A stretch of 15,914 nt of DNA from Scybalousia_A sp963588535 (lineage in GTDB: Bacteria; Bacteroidota; Bacteroidia; Bacteroidales; P3), in assembly GCA_963588535.1 (NCBI GenBank), contig CAVAII010000085.1:1-15914 (forward strand), in the 5' to 3' direction. Of this stretch, positions 1 to 7,471 are shown piece by piece; positions within the stretch are counted from its first letter, which is position 1, and each line of letters begins with the position of its first letter. The notes under the pieces were generated by a model. It was not told the DNA's origin and searched no databases. It saw only the letters and a list, made by a program, of their open reading frames with translations. The position numbers and the translations under genes are program-made.

Positions 1-309
1 GACAAAGAGTATTGTGTGGAGTTAGCCGTAGCAGGTGCAAAGAAAGAAGATTTTGAGTTGAATTTGACTAACGATGGTATGTTGTCAGTTAAGTTTGAAC
101 ACAAAAAAGAACACGAAGAAGGCAAGAAAAACGAAAAATATTGGAGAAAAGAGTTCTGTTACTCTGAATTTGAGAGGAGTTTCACCCTACCTGACGATGT
201 AAACAAAGATGCTATCGAGGCAAAAGTTGAGAACGGTATTTTGGAGATAACTCTTCCGAAGACAGAAGCAAAACCAAAAGAAGAAAACACACCTATCAAG
301 ATTGCGTAA
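1..309 (+). CDS. Hsp20/alpha-crystallin family small heat shock protein (5' end outside window)
   Basis: Small heat shock proteins are ATP-independent holdases that bind unfolding proteins in the cytoplasm and pass them to DnaK/ClpB. The reading frame is already open at base 1 (DKEYCVELAVAGAKKEDFEL), so the gene begins before the window and 102 residues are visible. Position 16 is an internal GTG, not a start. The visible part is the alpha-crystallin domain: a beta-strand containing VELAVAGAKKEDFEL, a charged loop (HKKEHEEGKKNEKYW), the FERSFTLPDDV strand that is characteristic of the family, then KVENGILEITLPK. The C-terminal tail ends in PIKIA, which contains the I-x-I motif used for oligomer assembly. 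The total family length is usually about 140-150 residues, so roughly 40 residues are missing. It is followed by a hairpin terminator. Confidence 0.93.
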   Translation, partial: DKEYCVELAVAGAKKEDFELNLTNDGMLSVKFEHKKEHEEGKKNEKYWRKEFCYSEFERSFTLPDDVNKDAIEAKVENGILEITLPKTEAKPKEENTPIKIA

Positions 310-390
310 TGTTCTGATTTAGTTAGAATGGCAAGATTGAGGGTTTTGGAAAGACAATCTACCCAAAAACTTTAATATAGTCTTAATACT

Positions 391-430
391 AATCGCAAGT
401 AGCCTTTACGGACTGCTTGCGATTCTTTGT
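391..430 (+). terminator. Rho-independent terminator after the Hsp20 gene
   Basis: A 12-bp stem (AATCGCAAGTAG at 391-402 with CTGCTTGCGATT at 413-424, one G·T wobble) encloses a 10-nt loop and is followed on the plus strand by a moderately T-rich tail (CTTTGTTGTTATCTT). It lies 82 nt after the Hsp20 stop codon. On the minus strand the run after the stem is not T-rich, so it is a weaker terminator for kpsF coming the other way. Confidence 0.7.
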
Positions 431-441
431 TGTTATCTTAT

Positions 442-489
442 TTATATAGACTATTTTCAGTTTTCTACCTTAATATATAGTCTATATAA
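442..489. repeat. 13-bp perfect inverted repeat downstream of kpsF
   Basis: The arms 442-454 (TTATATAGACTAT) and 477-489 (ATAGTCTATATAA) are exact reverse complements separated by 22 nt. On the kpsF transcript this would fold into an A/U-rich hairpin just past the stop codon. No U-run follows in that direction, so it is more likely a 3'-end stabiliser or processing site than a classical terminator. The right arm overlaps the first copy of the 21-bp duplication at 483-524. Confidence 0.6.
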
Positions 490-524
490 TTCCTTCTCTT
501 AATTATATAATTCCTTCTCTTAAT
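483..524. repeat. Perfect 21-bp tandem duplication across the kpsF stop codon
   Basis: Bases 483-503 and 504-524 are identical (TATATAATTCCTTCTCTTAA followed by T). The second copy encodes the last residues of KpsF (LREGII). The stop codon (503-505 on the plus strand) sits on the junction, so the first copy would repeat LREGII and a stop beyond the real stop. This is a fresh-looking duplication of the gene's last seven codons. Confidence 0.95.
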
Positions 525-1477
525 AGGTCATGCAAATGTATTACGCCCAAATAGTTCTTATCTTCGTCTACTACTAACAATTGTGTGATTTGGTTCTCAC
601 GCATTATGTTCAAAGCTTGAACAGCAAACTCTTCGGGGTGAATAGTCTTAGGATTTTCGGTCATAATATCGTTGGCTGGCATAGTCATATCAATAGAAGA
701 ATCACTCTTGCTTAACAATCGCCTTAGATCTCCATCGGTTATAATACCAATAACTTTGCTTCCCTCGATAACTGCTGCACAACCCAAACGTTTCGAAGAT
801 ATTTCGATAAGCGTCTTACTTAATGGCGTAGAGGAATCAATCCAAGGTTTCTCATTGTTTTTGTACAAATCCTTAACTCTTAGATATAATCTCTTGCCAA
901 GCGAACCGCCTGGGTGATATTTTGCAAAATCTTTGCTCGTAAAACCTTTTAGGGTCAAAAGTGCTACACTTAACGCATCGCCTATTACCAATTGTGCTGT
1001 AGTAGAACAAGTTGGTGCCAAATTATTAGGGTCGGCTTCTTTGTCTACATAACAGTTTAGAACATAGTCGGCATTCTTTGCAAGGAAAGAAGAAGTATCG
1101 CCCGTTATAGCGATGATTTTGTTCTTAAAGGCAGCAATAAGTGGCACAAGTACTTTGATTTCGGGGGTATTACCAGATTTTGAGATACAGATCACTATAT
1201 CTCCTTGTTGGATCATACCCAAATCGCCGTGGATTGCTTCTGCTGCGTGCATAAATAGGGCAGGAGTGCCTGTGGAGTTAAGCGTTGCGGCTATTTTGTC
1301 GGCTATTTTGGCAGATTTGCCTATACCCGTTACAATGACTCTACCTTTGGATGCGTAAATCTCTCTAACTGCCTGTGTAAAATCCTCATCTACAAAGTTT
1401 ATAAGATTTTCTATTGCTTTGGATTGTTGCAAAATTGAGTCTTTTATTATTTTTTTTATATCAATTCTATCATTCAT
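503..1477 (-). CDS. kpsF: Arabinose-5-phosphate isomerase, KpsF/GutQ (KdsD) family
   Basis: Interconverts D-ribulose 5-phosphate and D-arabinose 5-phosphate, the first committed step to Kdo for LPS, in the cytoplasm. The 324-residue protein has an N-terminal SIS sugar-isomerase domain (about 30-180) with GIGKSAKIADKIAATLNSTG at 51-70, HAAEAIHGDLGM at 77-88 and CISKSGNTPE at 97-106, then the family's KYHPGGSLGKRL at 187-197. Two CBS domains follow (about 205-262 and 268-322), the second ending LGVIHLHDLLREGII. The frame is open further upstream to 1528, but I chose the ATG at 1475-1477 because family members begin near this point and the upstream stretch covers the divergent promoter region. 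It is divergent from recQ with an 83-nt spacer. The last 21 bases before and around the stop are tandemly duplicated. Confidence 0.95.
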   Translation of the reverse strand: MNDRIDIKKIIKDSILQQSKAIENLINFVDEDFTQAVREIYASKGRVIVTGIGKSAKIADKIAATLNSTGTPALFMHAAEAIHGDLGMIQQGDIVICISKSGNTPEIKVLVPLIAAFKNKIIAITGDTSSFLAKNADYVLNCYVDKEADPNNLAPTCSTTAQLVIGDALSVALLTLKGFTSKDFAKYHPGGSLGKRLYLRVKDLYKNNEKPWIDSSTPLSKTLIEISSKRLGCAAVIEGSKVIGIITDGDLRRLLSKSDSSIDMTMPANDIMTENPKTIHPEEFAVQALNIMRENQITQLLVVDEDKNYLGVIHLHDLLREGII

Positions 1478-1525
1478 ATCAAAATTTTTATTAATTTTGT
1501 TTTGTGTTTTGCAAGAAACATTTGG

Positions 1526-1561
1526 CAAAGTTACTAATATTTTTTATAAAAAGACTACAAA
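1526..1561 (-). promoter_or_regulatory. Possible Bacteroidota-type promoter for kpsF
   Basis: On the minus strand TAACTTTG (1533 to 1526) matches the -7 consensus TAnnTTTG exactly. A TTTG at 1561 to 1558 could be the -33 element, but the spacing of 24 nt is a few bases longer than the 18-19 nt seen in the two better promoters in this window. Transcription would begin about 40-45 nt before the kpsF ATG. On the plus strand TAATTTTG (1492-1499) also fits the -7 box for recQ, but no TTTG lies at the right distance. Confidence 0.4.
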
Positions 1562-3786
1562 TGGACAGCATAAGACGTGTTTTTTCTAAACAAGAAGTAT
1601 ATACGTGTCTAAAAAAAGTATTTGGTTTTACCTCGTTTAAGGGTAATCAAGAGGCAATTATAATGGATTTACTTTCCGGTAAGGATGTTATGGTAATTAT
1701 GCCAACCGGTGGCGGAAAGAGTCTTTGTTATCAGTTGCCTGCTGTTATGATGGACGGATTGGCAATAATCATTTCGCCCTTAATAGCCCTAATGAAAAAT
1801 CAAGTAGATACCATTAGACACATGTATATGGACGATTCGATAGCACATTTTCTTAATTCTTCGTTAGGTAAGCATGAGATAATGAAGGTTAAACAAGATA
1901 TCTTGGATAGAAGAACCAAAATGCTATATATTGCACCTGAGTCCCTAATGAAAGAGGAGAATGTTCAGTTTTTGCAACAGATTCCATTGTCTTTTGTAGC
2001 CATTGACGAGGCACATTGTATTAGTGAGTGGGGACATGACTTCCGTCCAGAATATAGACGAATAAGGGAGATGGTAACTAATATTGGGCAAGATATACCT
2101 ATTATTGCCCTAACGGCTACTGCTACCGAGAAGGTGCGTTCTGATATCCTGAAGAATTTGGATATAGAAGATGCCAGCCTTTATATATCTTCTTTCAATC
2201 GTCCTAATCTTTATTATGAGGTTCGACCTAAACCTGATGATGAAAAGACACTTATCAAGGAGATTATTCATTTTATTAAGGATAATGAGGGCAAAAGTGG
2301 AATTATCTACTGTTTAGCCCGCAAGAAAGTCGAAGATGTTGCCCAGATTCTAACCATTAATGGTATTAAAGCCTTACCTTATCACGCTGGATTGGACGCA
2401 AAACAAAGGGCTGCTACGCAAGACAAATTCCTAATGGAAGAAATAGACGTTATAGTTGCTACTATTGCCTTCGGAATGGGTATAGATAAGCCAGACGTTA
2501 GATATGTTATCCATTATGATATGCCAAAAAGTTTGGAAGGCTACTATCAAGAGACCGGAAGAGCAGGACGTGACGGCGGCGAAGGGCGTTGTATTGCTTT
2601 TTATTCCGAAAGAGATATAAGCAAATTCGAAAGATTTCTTGTCGATAAGACACTAACCGAAAGAGAAGTCGCAGAACAGTTGATGGAGTCTACTATTTCG
2701 TACGCCGAGAGTGCAGTTTGTAGAAGAGTTACCTTACTTTCGTATTTTTCGGAGTATTATCCTGAGGAGAGTTGCGGTAATTGCGATAATTGTTTGCATC
2801 CTAAGAAAAGAATAGAGTGTAAAGAAGACATTATAGTGGCTATTAATCTAATCGAACAAACAAAAGAAATGTTCAAAGCCGATCATTTGATTAATATTCT
2901 ATTAGGAAACGCCACTACGGAGGTAAAAACTTGTCGTCATCACAAATTAGCCCTATTTGGTTACGGCAAAGATCAAAGCAAACTTCATTGGAAAGCAGTC
3001 TTTCGTCAGTGTATAATAGAAGGATTTGTGAAAAAGGATATAGAATCTTTTGGTTTGTTGAAATTATTACCAAAAGCATTAGAATTTAGAGAACATCCGT
3101 ACGATATATTAGTACCAGAGGATCACGATTATGCACACCCTGATGATGACGATGAGGTAGTTAGTTTGCAGTCTTCCTCAGATGTTGGAGCAGATAGCGT
3201 ATTGTTCGCAATCCTTAAAGACCTAAGGAAGTCTATTGCACACAAAGAGAAACTGGCTCCGAATATTATTTTCGAAGAGCGTTCATTGGTCGATATGACT
3301 ATACAATATCCAACAACAATAGAGAAGATGTCCAAAATAATTGGTGTTGGTGAAGCAAAAGCCAGACGTTATGGAAAAGAGTTTTGTGATATTATTGCCA
3401 AATATGTTCAAGAGAATGATATCATTCCACCTGAGCAACTAATAGTCAAAAGCAACGCAAGTACCTCTACTGGTATTAAAACATACATCATTAAGAGTAT
3501 AGACAAGAATATAGATTTCGAGGATATCGCCAAAGGAAAGAATATGGATATGAACGAACTACTCGACAATATTGAGAGAATTATTTCCTTTGGTAACAAA
3601 CTTGATATCACTTACTATATAAATAAGGTTGTCGAAGAGGAACATCAAGAGGAGATTATCGCTTGTTTCCAAGATTTAGAGACAGATGATATCCAAACCG
3701 TCTTAGATGAGTTAGACGATGACGAATATACCGAAGAGGAAGTTAGATTAATGAGAATTTATTTCATTAGTAAGTACGGACATTAA
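1561..3786 (+). CDS. recQ: ATP-dependent DNA helicase RecQ with HRDC and C-terminal extension
   Basis: A 3'-5' DNA helicase for recombination and stalled-fork repair, 741 residues. Superfamily 2 motifs in order: FKGNQEAII (26-34), Walker A MPTGGGKS (47-54), ISPLIALMKNQV (71-82), DEAH box with CISEWGHDFRPEYR (149-166), ALTATAT (183-189), GIIYCLARKKVEDVA (247-261), and ATIAFGMGIDKPDVRYV into QETGRAGRDG (300-339). The zinc site is Cys387, Cys405, Cys408 and Cys411, followed by the winged-helix RQC region. An HRDC domain spans about 545-620. A further 120 residues, rich in acidic residues, contain a predicted helix-turn-helix-like segment (FEDIAKGKNMDMNELLDNIE) as in the long RecQ proteins of Bacteroidota. 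The frame extends upstream to 1504, but the ATG at 1561 places MDSIRRVF at the normal family start. lptE follows after 13 nt. Confidence 0.95.
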   Translation: MDSIRRVFSKQEVYTCLKKVFGFTSFKGNQEAIIMDLLSGKDVMVIMPTGGGKSLCYQLPAVMMDGLAIIISPLIALMKNQVDTIRHMYMDDSIAHFLNSSLGKHEIMKVKQDILDRRTKMLYIAPESLMKEENVQFLQQIPLSFVAIDEAHCISEWGHDFRPEYRRIREMVTNIGQDIPIIALTATATEKVRSDILKNLDIEDASLYISSFNRPNLYYEVRPKPDDEKTLIKEIIHFIKDNEGKSGIIYCLARKKVEDVAQILTINGIKALPYHAGLDAKQRAATQDKFLMEEIDVIVATIAFGMGIDKPDVRYVIHYDMPKSLEGYYQETGRAGRDGGEGRCIAFYSERDISKFERFLVDKTLTEREVAEQLMESTISYAESAVCRRVTLLSYFSEYYPEESCGNCDNCLHPKKRIECKEDIIVAINLIEQTKEMFKADHLINILLGNATTEVKTCRHHKLALFGYGKDQSKLHWKAVFRQCIIEGFVKKDIESFGLLKLLPKALEFREHPYDILVPEDHDYAHPDDDDEVVSLQSSSDVGADSVLFAILKDLRKSIAHKEKLAPNIIFEERSLVDMTIQYPTTIEKMSKIIGVGEAKARRYGKEFCDIIAKYVQENDIIPPEQLIVKSNASTSTGIKTYIIKSIDKNIDFEDIAKGKNMDMNELLDNIERIISFGNKLDITYYINKVVEEEHQEEIIACFQDLETDDIQTVLDELDDDEYTEEEVRLMRIYFISKYGH

Positions 3787-3799
3787 ACAAGAGGCTAAG

Positions 3800-4306
3800 A
3801 TGAGAACGATAAGAGTGGTAGTTTTTTCTATTATAATACTTTTGGTGGCTTCTTGTAGTGGAGGATATTCTTTTACGGGAGCGTCAGTTAATGCACAGAC
3901 AAAGACATTCCATGTAGAGAATTTCGTCAATCGTGCGAGCACTGTCCAGCCTATACTATCCTCGGAGTTAACATACGCACTTATCAACAAGATTCGTTCT
4001 GGTACCTCACTAAAAGAAACTTCCGATGAGGCAGATGCTGTCTTTTCGGGTACGATTACTTCTTATAGAGTAACGCCTACTGCCATAACCTCAACCGATC
4101 AAGCCTCTAAGAACCGCCTTTCGATTACTATCAAAGTAAAATATACAAATAGGACAGACAGTAAAAGCAATTTTGAACAGACATTTACTCGCTACAAAGA
4201 CTATGATGCAACCCTTTCGCTGTCTTCTGTCGAGGAGTCTTTGATAAAAGAGATTAACGAGGAATTAGTAGATGATATCTTTACAAAAGCATTTGTTAAT
4301 TGGTAA
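3800..4306 (+). CDS. lptE: LptE-like LPS assembly lipoprotein
   Basis: A 168-residue outer-membrane lipoprotein that fits the LptE family of Bacteroidota, which plugs the LptD barrel during LPS export. A signal peptide with a hydrophobic core (VVVFSIIILL) ends in the lipobox VASC, giving lipidated Cys19. The mature part starts CSGGYSFTGASVN, and the segment KTFHVENFVNRASTVQPILSSELTYALINKI matches the pattern of family members, with later strands GTITSYRVTPTAI and LSITIKVKYTN. The C-terminal ends KEINEELVDDIFTKAFVNW. The gene is 13 nt after recQ, with AGAGG a few bases before its ATG, so it is probably co-transcribed. With kpsF it makes a small LPS theme. Family assignment rests on length, lipobox and overall pattern, so it is good but not certain. 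Confidence 0.82.
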   Translation: MRTIRVVVFSIIILLVASCSGGYSFTGASVNAQTKTFHVENFVNRASTVQPILSSELTYALINKIRSGTSLKETSDEADAVFSGTITSYRVTPTAITSTDQASKNRLSITIKVKYTNRTDSKSNFEQTFTRYKDYDATLSLSSVEESLIKEINEELVDDIFTKAFVNW

Positions 4307-4323
4307 ATAAATTAAAAGAGAGA

Positions 4324-4449
4324 AATAAAATCAGTAAAGAGAGAAACAGAATCAGTAATCGTTAGAATAAAATCAGTAAAGAGGAAAATATTATTAGACT
4401 TTATCAGAATAATATCAAACTTTATCAGAATAAAATCAAATAATATTTT
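4324..4449 (+). repeat. Six degenerate 21-bp tandem repeats (block A)
   Basis: Six units start at 4324, 4345, 4366, 4387, 4408 and 4429, each beginning AA[TC]A and exactly 21 bases apart. The core TCAGT appears at 4331, 4352 and 4373, then drifts to TTAGA (4394) and TCAAA (4415, 4436). Units 1 and 3 are nearly identical (AATAAAATCAGTAAAGAG). Unit 2 carries AATCAGTAATCGTT, a core shared with block B at 11593-11697. Units 4 and 5 share ACTTTATCAG. The repeats fill most of the 174-nt gap between lptE and the DUF2723 gene. No spacer or cas gene is present, so this is not CRISPR. Function unknown. Confidence 0.9.
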
Positions 4450-4480
4450 GAGAACAAAACTAAATAGAGAATAAATAAAA

Positions 4481-7441
4481 GTGGATAAGAGATACAAGAG
4501 AATAGTAAACATTATAGGTTGGGTAGTATTTTTGCTATCTACGCTTTTGTACATCTTCACAATGTACCCTACGGTTGCGTTTTGGGATAGTGGGGAGTTT
4601 ATTACTTCTTGTACTAATCTGTCTGTTGGTCACCAACCAGGATCTCCTTTGTATCAACTAATAGGATCGTTAGTTGCAAGGCTTTCTTTTGGTAATGTGC
4701 ATCTGATTGCTCCACTTATCAACTCTATCTCGGCAATTGCTTCGGGTTTGAGTATAATGTTTTTGTATCATATCTTTCTTTATCTCTTTAACAAGTATTC
4801 TCCCAAACCTATTGGCAATACGGCTACGGCTGTTATCTCATCTTTGACTTTTGCTTTTACTGATTCTTTCTGGACACAAGCAGCAGAGGCAGAAGTTTAT
4901 TCACTATCTTTTCTTTTTACTACACTTTGTTTGTATATAATCATTCTTTGGGAGGAGAATCCAAAAGAAAAATACTTAGTTTTGTTATCCTTAGTCTTAG
5001 GATTATCGTACGGAGTTCACCCTCTAACCTTATTAGTTATACCAGCAATAGTATTTATTATCTGGTTTCACTACAGAAAGATTACAATCAAAGGAATATG
5101 CTATTCTATTCTAATCTCAATCGGAGTTTTGTTCTTATTCGTTAATGCTTTCGATTGGTTAGTGCTGTTGTTAGGCAAGTACTTTGTGTGGACGATAATA
5201 TTGTTGTGCGTTATGGTAGGGGCGTTGTTGTATATATCCTATCTAAGAAAACTTGCTCTGTTAAACAGTATTGTTTTCTGCTTTTTATTCTTCTTTGTGG
5301 GCTGTTCTACTTATGCAGTAATCGCAATACGTAGTCATCAACCCTTACCAATGAACGAATATCCTGCTTACACAAGCCAGCAAATGCACTCATACATTAC
5401 TCGTCAAGCATACTCTCACGCACCTTTGCTATACGGACCATATTATACGGCGTTGCCTGCCGAAGATTTCAAAGTAGATAAAGAAAAAACCGAACCAGTT
5501 TTCAATCATGCCTTTTTTACCATCTTTCCTCGTATGTGGAACTATACTTCTCCGTCATACGAAGATGGTTATGCCTCTTGGGTAGGACAACCTAAGAAAA
5601 CCATTATGGTAAATGGCGAACAAAGAGTACGACCAACCTTCTGGCAGAACTTACAATTCTTTACCAATTACCAATTCATTTATATGTATTGGCGTTATCT
5701 AATGTGGAACTTCTGCGGACGAACTAACGATGTACAAGGTTACGGAGACCTTACAAATGGTACCTATCAAACAGGATTTTATTATATAGACAAATTATTA
5801 AGTGTTGACGAGGGGCGAACATATCAATCTATACACAACAAAGCAAATAACAAATATTTCGCAATTCCTCTCTTGCTTTGCTTAATCGGTATATTCTATC
5901 ATATAATCAAAGATAGCAAACGATTCTTGTTCTTAGGTACAATATTTATTATGTACTCTTTGGCAATAGTTGTGTATACTAATGTACCAGCGTACGAACC
6001 GAGGGAAAGAGATTATGTATTCTTGCCGTCATTTATGGTTGTTAGTATATGGATGGGAATAGGTATTTTGGGTATTAGTCAGATTATTGCTAATTTGATT
6101 AGAGTTAAGCACCCAAGATATATCTTGCCTTTGTTCCTTATAGTACCTATTTGGGTATTTGCCCAGAATATCAACGACCATAATCATCGTCATAATTATA
6201 CTGCACGCAATTTTGCTATTTCTATGCTAAACTCTTGCGATAAGGACGCAATCTTGTTTACCGATGGCGATAATGATACCTATCCTTTGTGGTATGCACA
6301 AAATGTTGAGCATATTCGCCCAGACGTTAAGGTCATTAATCGGCAGATGCTCAACAATAGTTATTATATCAATCGCTTAAAATGCCATAATGAGACTAAT
6401 CTTGGGCTTAATCTTACCTTTAATGATAAGGAATACGCCGATGGTATAATGGATGAGGTGCAAATACTGCCTAATTTTGATACAATAGAACTACGAAAAG
6501 CGATACAATTAGTAAAAGCAGACAAGATACCTGATATAAAATTTGGTAATCATCTCAAAAACCTAAACTATAACAAGTTTAAGACTAATATTGACGGCAA
6601 AGAAATAGTATTTAGTATAGACGCTTCGGTAATAAGCAAGAGTGATATGCTAATTTTGGATATTATTGCCTCTAATCCTAAGCGTCCTATTTATTTCTCG
6701 TCATATTCTAATACAGATTATTTGTCTTTGGACGATTATCTTTCTTTGGAAGGCTTTGCTTATAGGGTTATTGGGCAGAAAACGTCTAATCATACGTTTG
6801 ATAATATCAATAGTACGGCAATGTACAACAAGATATTGCAAGGTTTTGAGTTTTATAACTTCGATAAGAATATTTATTTTAACGAAATAGAGAGAAGTAT
6901 AATATCTCTATATGTAGAAAATGTAGGTTCTTTGTGCTATAAACTAATCGGCGAGGGAGAAGGTGATAAAGCCCAGACGCTTATCAACAAACTAACTTCT
7001 TCTATTCCTTCTTCTATTCATAATTATCCGTTAACCTTATCAGATTTTGCGGTAATAGAATATATGAATGGGAATAGGGAGACCTCCCTGCAGATGATGG
7101 AACAAAGTACAAAGAGTTTCAAAATATTTATGGACCGTTACAACGTTGGAACAATACGTTTCCAGTCTCAAAATCGCTTAGAAGCCGCCAAACAAGTAGC
7201 CTTCTATATAAATATGCTAAATATGTGCGAAGATTGGGGTTTAGAAGAGTTGCGAGTAACGATATCAAGTACATTGTTTTCGGTTATACGTCCATTTTTG
7301 GAGATAACATATAGACAAAAAAAGATAATGCTGTTAGACAAAGACTGGTACGAGGAAGAAATTCAAAGAATAGACGACTTAGTATCGCAAGTTCAGACAC
7401 TAGCAGACCATTACGAAGAACAAATACCACAATACGAGTAA
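4481..7441 (+). CDS. DUF2723 multi-pass membrane protein (glycosyltransferase 117 / TMEM260-like)
   Basis: A 986-residue inner-membrane protein of the DUF2723 family, which is related in fold to protein O-mannosyltransferases. Visible family features are WDSGEF at 35-40 (acidic pair D36, E39, the presumed catalytic loop), VGHQPGSPLYQLIG at 49-62, and YEPRERDYVFLPSF at 505-518. The first 570 or so residues hold many hydrophobic helices. From about 575 the protein is soluble, opening with FTDGDNDTYPLWYAQN at 593-608. The last 200 residues look helical. The start is GTG at 4481: an in-frame TAA lies nine bases upstream, and the next ATG (residue 28) would delete the first membrane helix. Bacteroidota members are often somewhat longer. 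It is separated from lptE by repeat block A and from the next gene by 30 nt. Donor and acceptor are unknown. Confidence 0.9.
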   Translation: MDKRYKRIVNIIGWVVFLLSTLLYIFTMYPTVAFWDSGEFITSCTNLSVGHQPGSPLYQLIGSLVARLSFGNVHLIAPLINSISAIASGLSIMFLYHIFLYLFNKYSPKPIGNTATAVISSLTFAFTDSFWTQAAEAEVYSLSFLFTTLCLYIIILWEENPKEKYLVLLSLVLGLSYGVHPLTLLVIPAIVFIIWFHYRKITIKGICYSILISIGVLFLFVNAFDWLVLLLGKYFVWTIILLCVMVGALLYISYLRKLALLNSIVFCFLFFFVGCSTYAVIAIRSHQPLPMNEYPAYTSQQMHSYITRQAYSHAPLLYGPYYTALPAEDFKVDKEKTEPVFNHAFFTIFPRMWNYTSPSYEDGYASWVGQPKKTIMVNGEQRVRPTFWQNLQFFTNYQFIYMYWRYLMWNFCGRTNDVQGYGDLTNGTYQTGFYYIDKLLSVDEGRTYQSIHNKANNKYFAIPLLLCLIGIFYHIIKDSKRFLFLGTIFIMYSLAIVVYTNVPAYEPRERDYVFLPSFMVVSIWMGIGILGISQIIANLIRVKHPRYILPLFLIVPIWVFAQNINDHNHRHNYTARNFAISMLNSCDKDAILFTDGDNDTYPLWYAQNVEHIRPDVKVINRQMLNNSYYINRLKCHNETNLGLNLTFNDKEYADGIMDEVQILPNFDTIELRKAIQLVKADKIPDIKFGNHLKNLNYNKFKTNIDGKEIVFSIDASVISKSDMLILDIIASNPKRPIYFSSYSNTDYLSLDDYLSLEGFAYRVIGQKTSNHTFDNINSTAMYNKILQGFEFYNFDKNIYFNEIERSIISLYVENVGSLCYKLIGEGEGDKAQTLINKLTSSIPSSIHNYPLTLSDFAVIEYMNGNRETSLQMMEQSTKSFKIFMDRYNVGTIRFQSQNRLEAAKQVAFYINMLNMCEDWGLEELRVTISSTLFSVIRPFLEITYRQKKIMLLDKDWYEEEIQRIDDLVSQVQTLADHYEEQIPQYE

Positions 7442-7471
7442 ACAAACAAAGAATAAAAATATATACTTACA

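Noticed and set aside
1478..1528. Longer N-terminus for KpsF
   Set aside because: The extra 17 residues (MPNVSCKTQNK...) match nothing expected of the family and would cover the divergent promoter region; the ATG at 1477 gives a normal start.
1504..1560. Longer N-terminus for RecQ
   Set aside because: The extra 19 residues are hydrophobic and basic and lie in the divergent control region; MDSIRRVF at 1561 fits the family start.
4324..4449. CRISPR-like array
   Set aside because: The 21-bp units are contiguous with no unique spacers, are degenerate, and have no cas genes nearby.
4312..4560. Minus-strand open frame of 82 codons reading DFILIKF-type heptads
   Set aside because: It starts antisense within the DUF2723 gene and runs through repeat block A. 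The open frame follows from the 21-bp period; there is no promoter or leader of its own.
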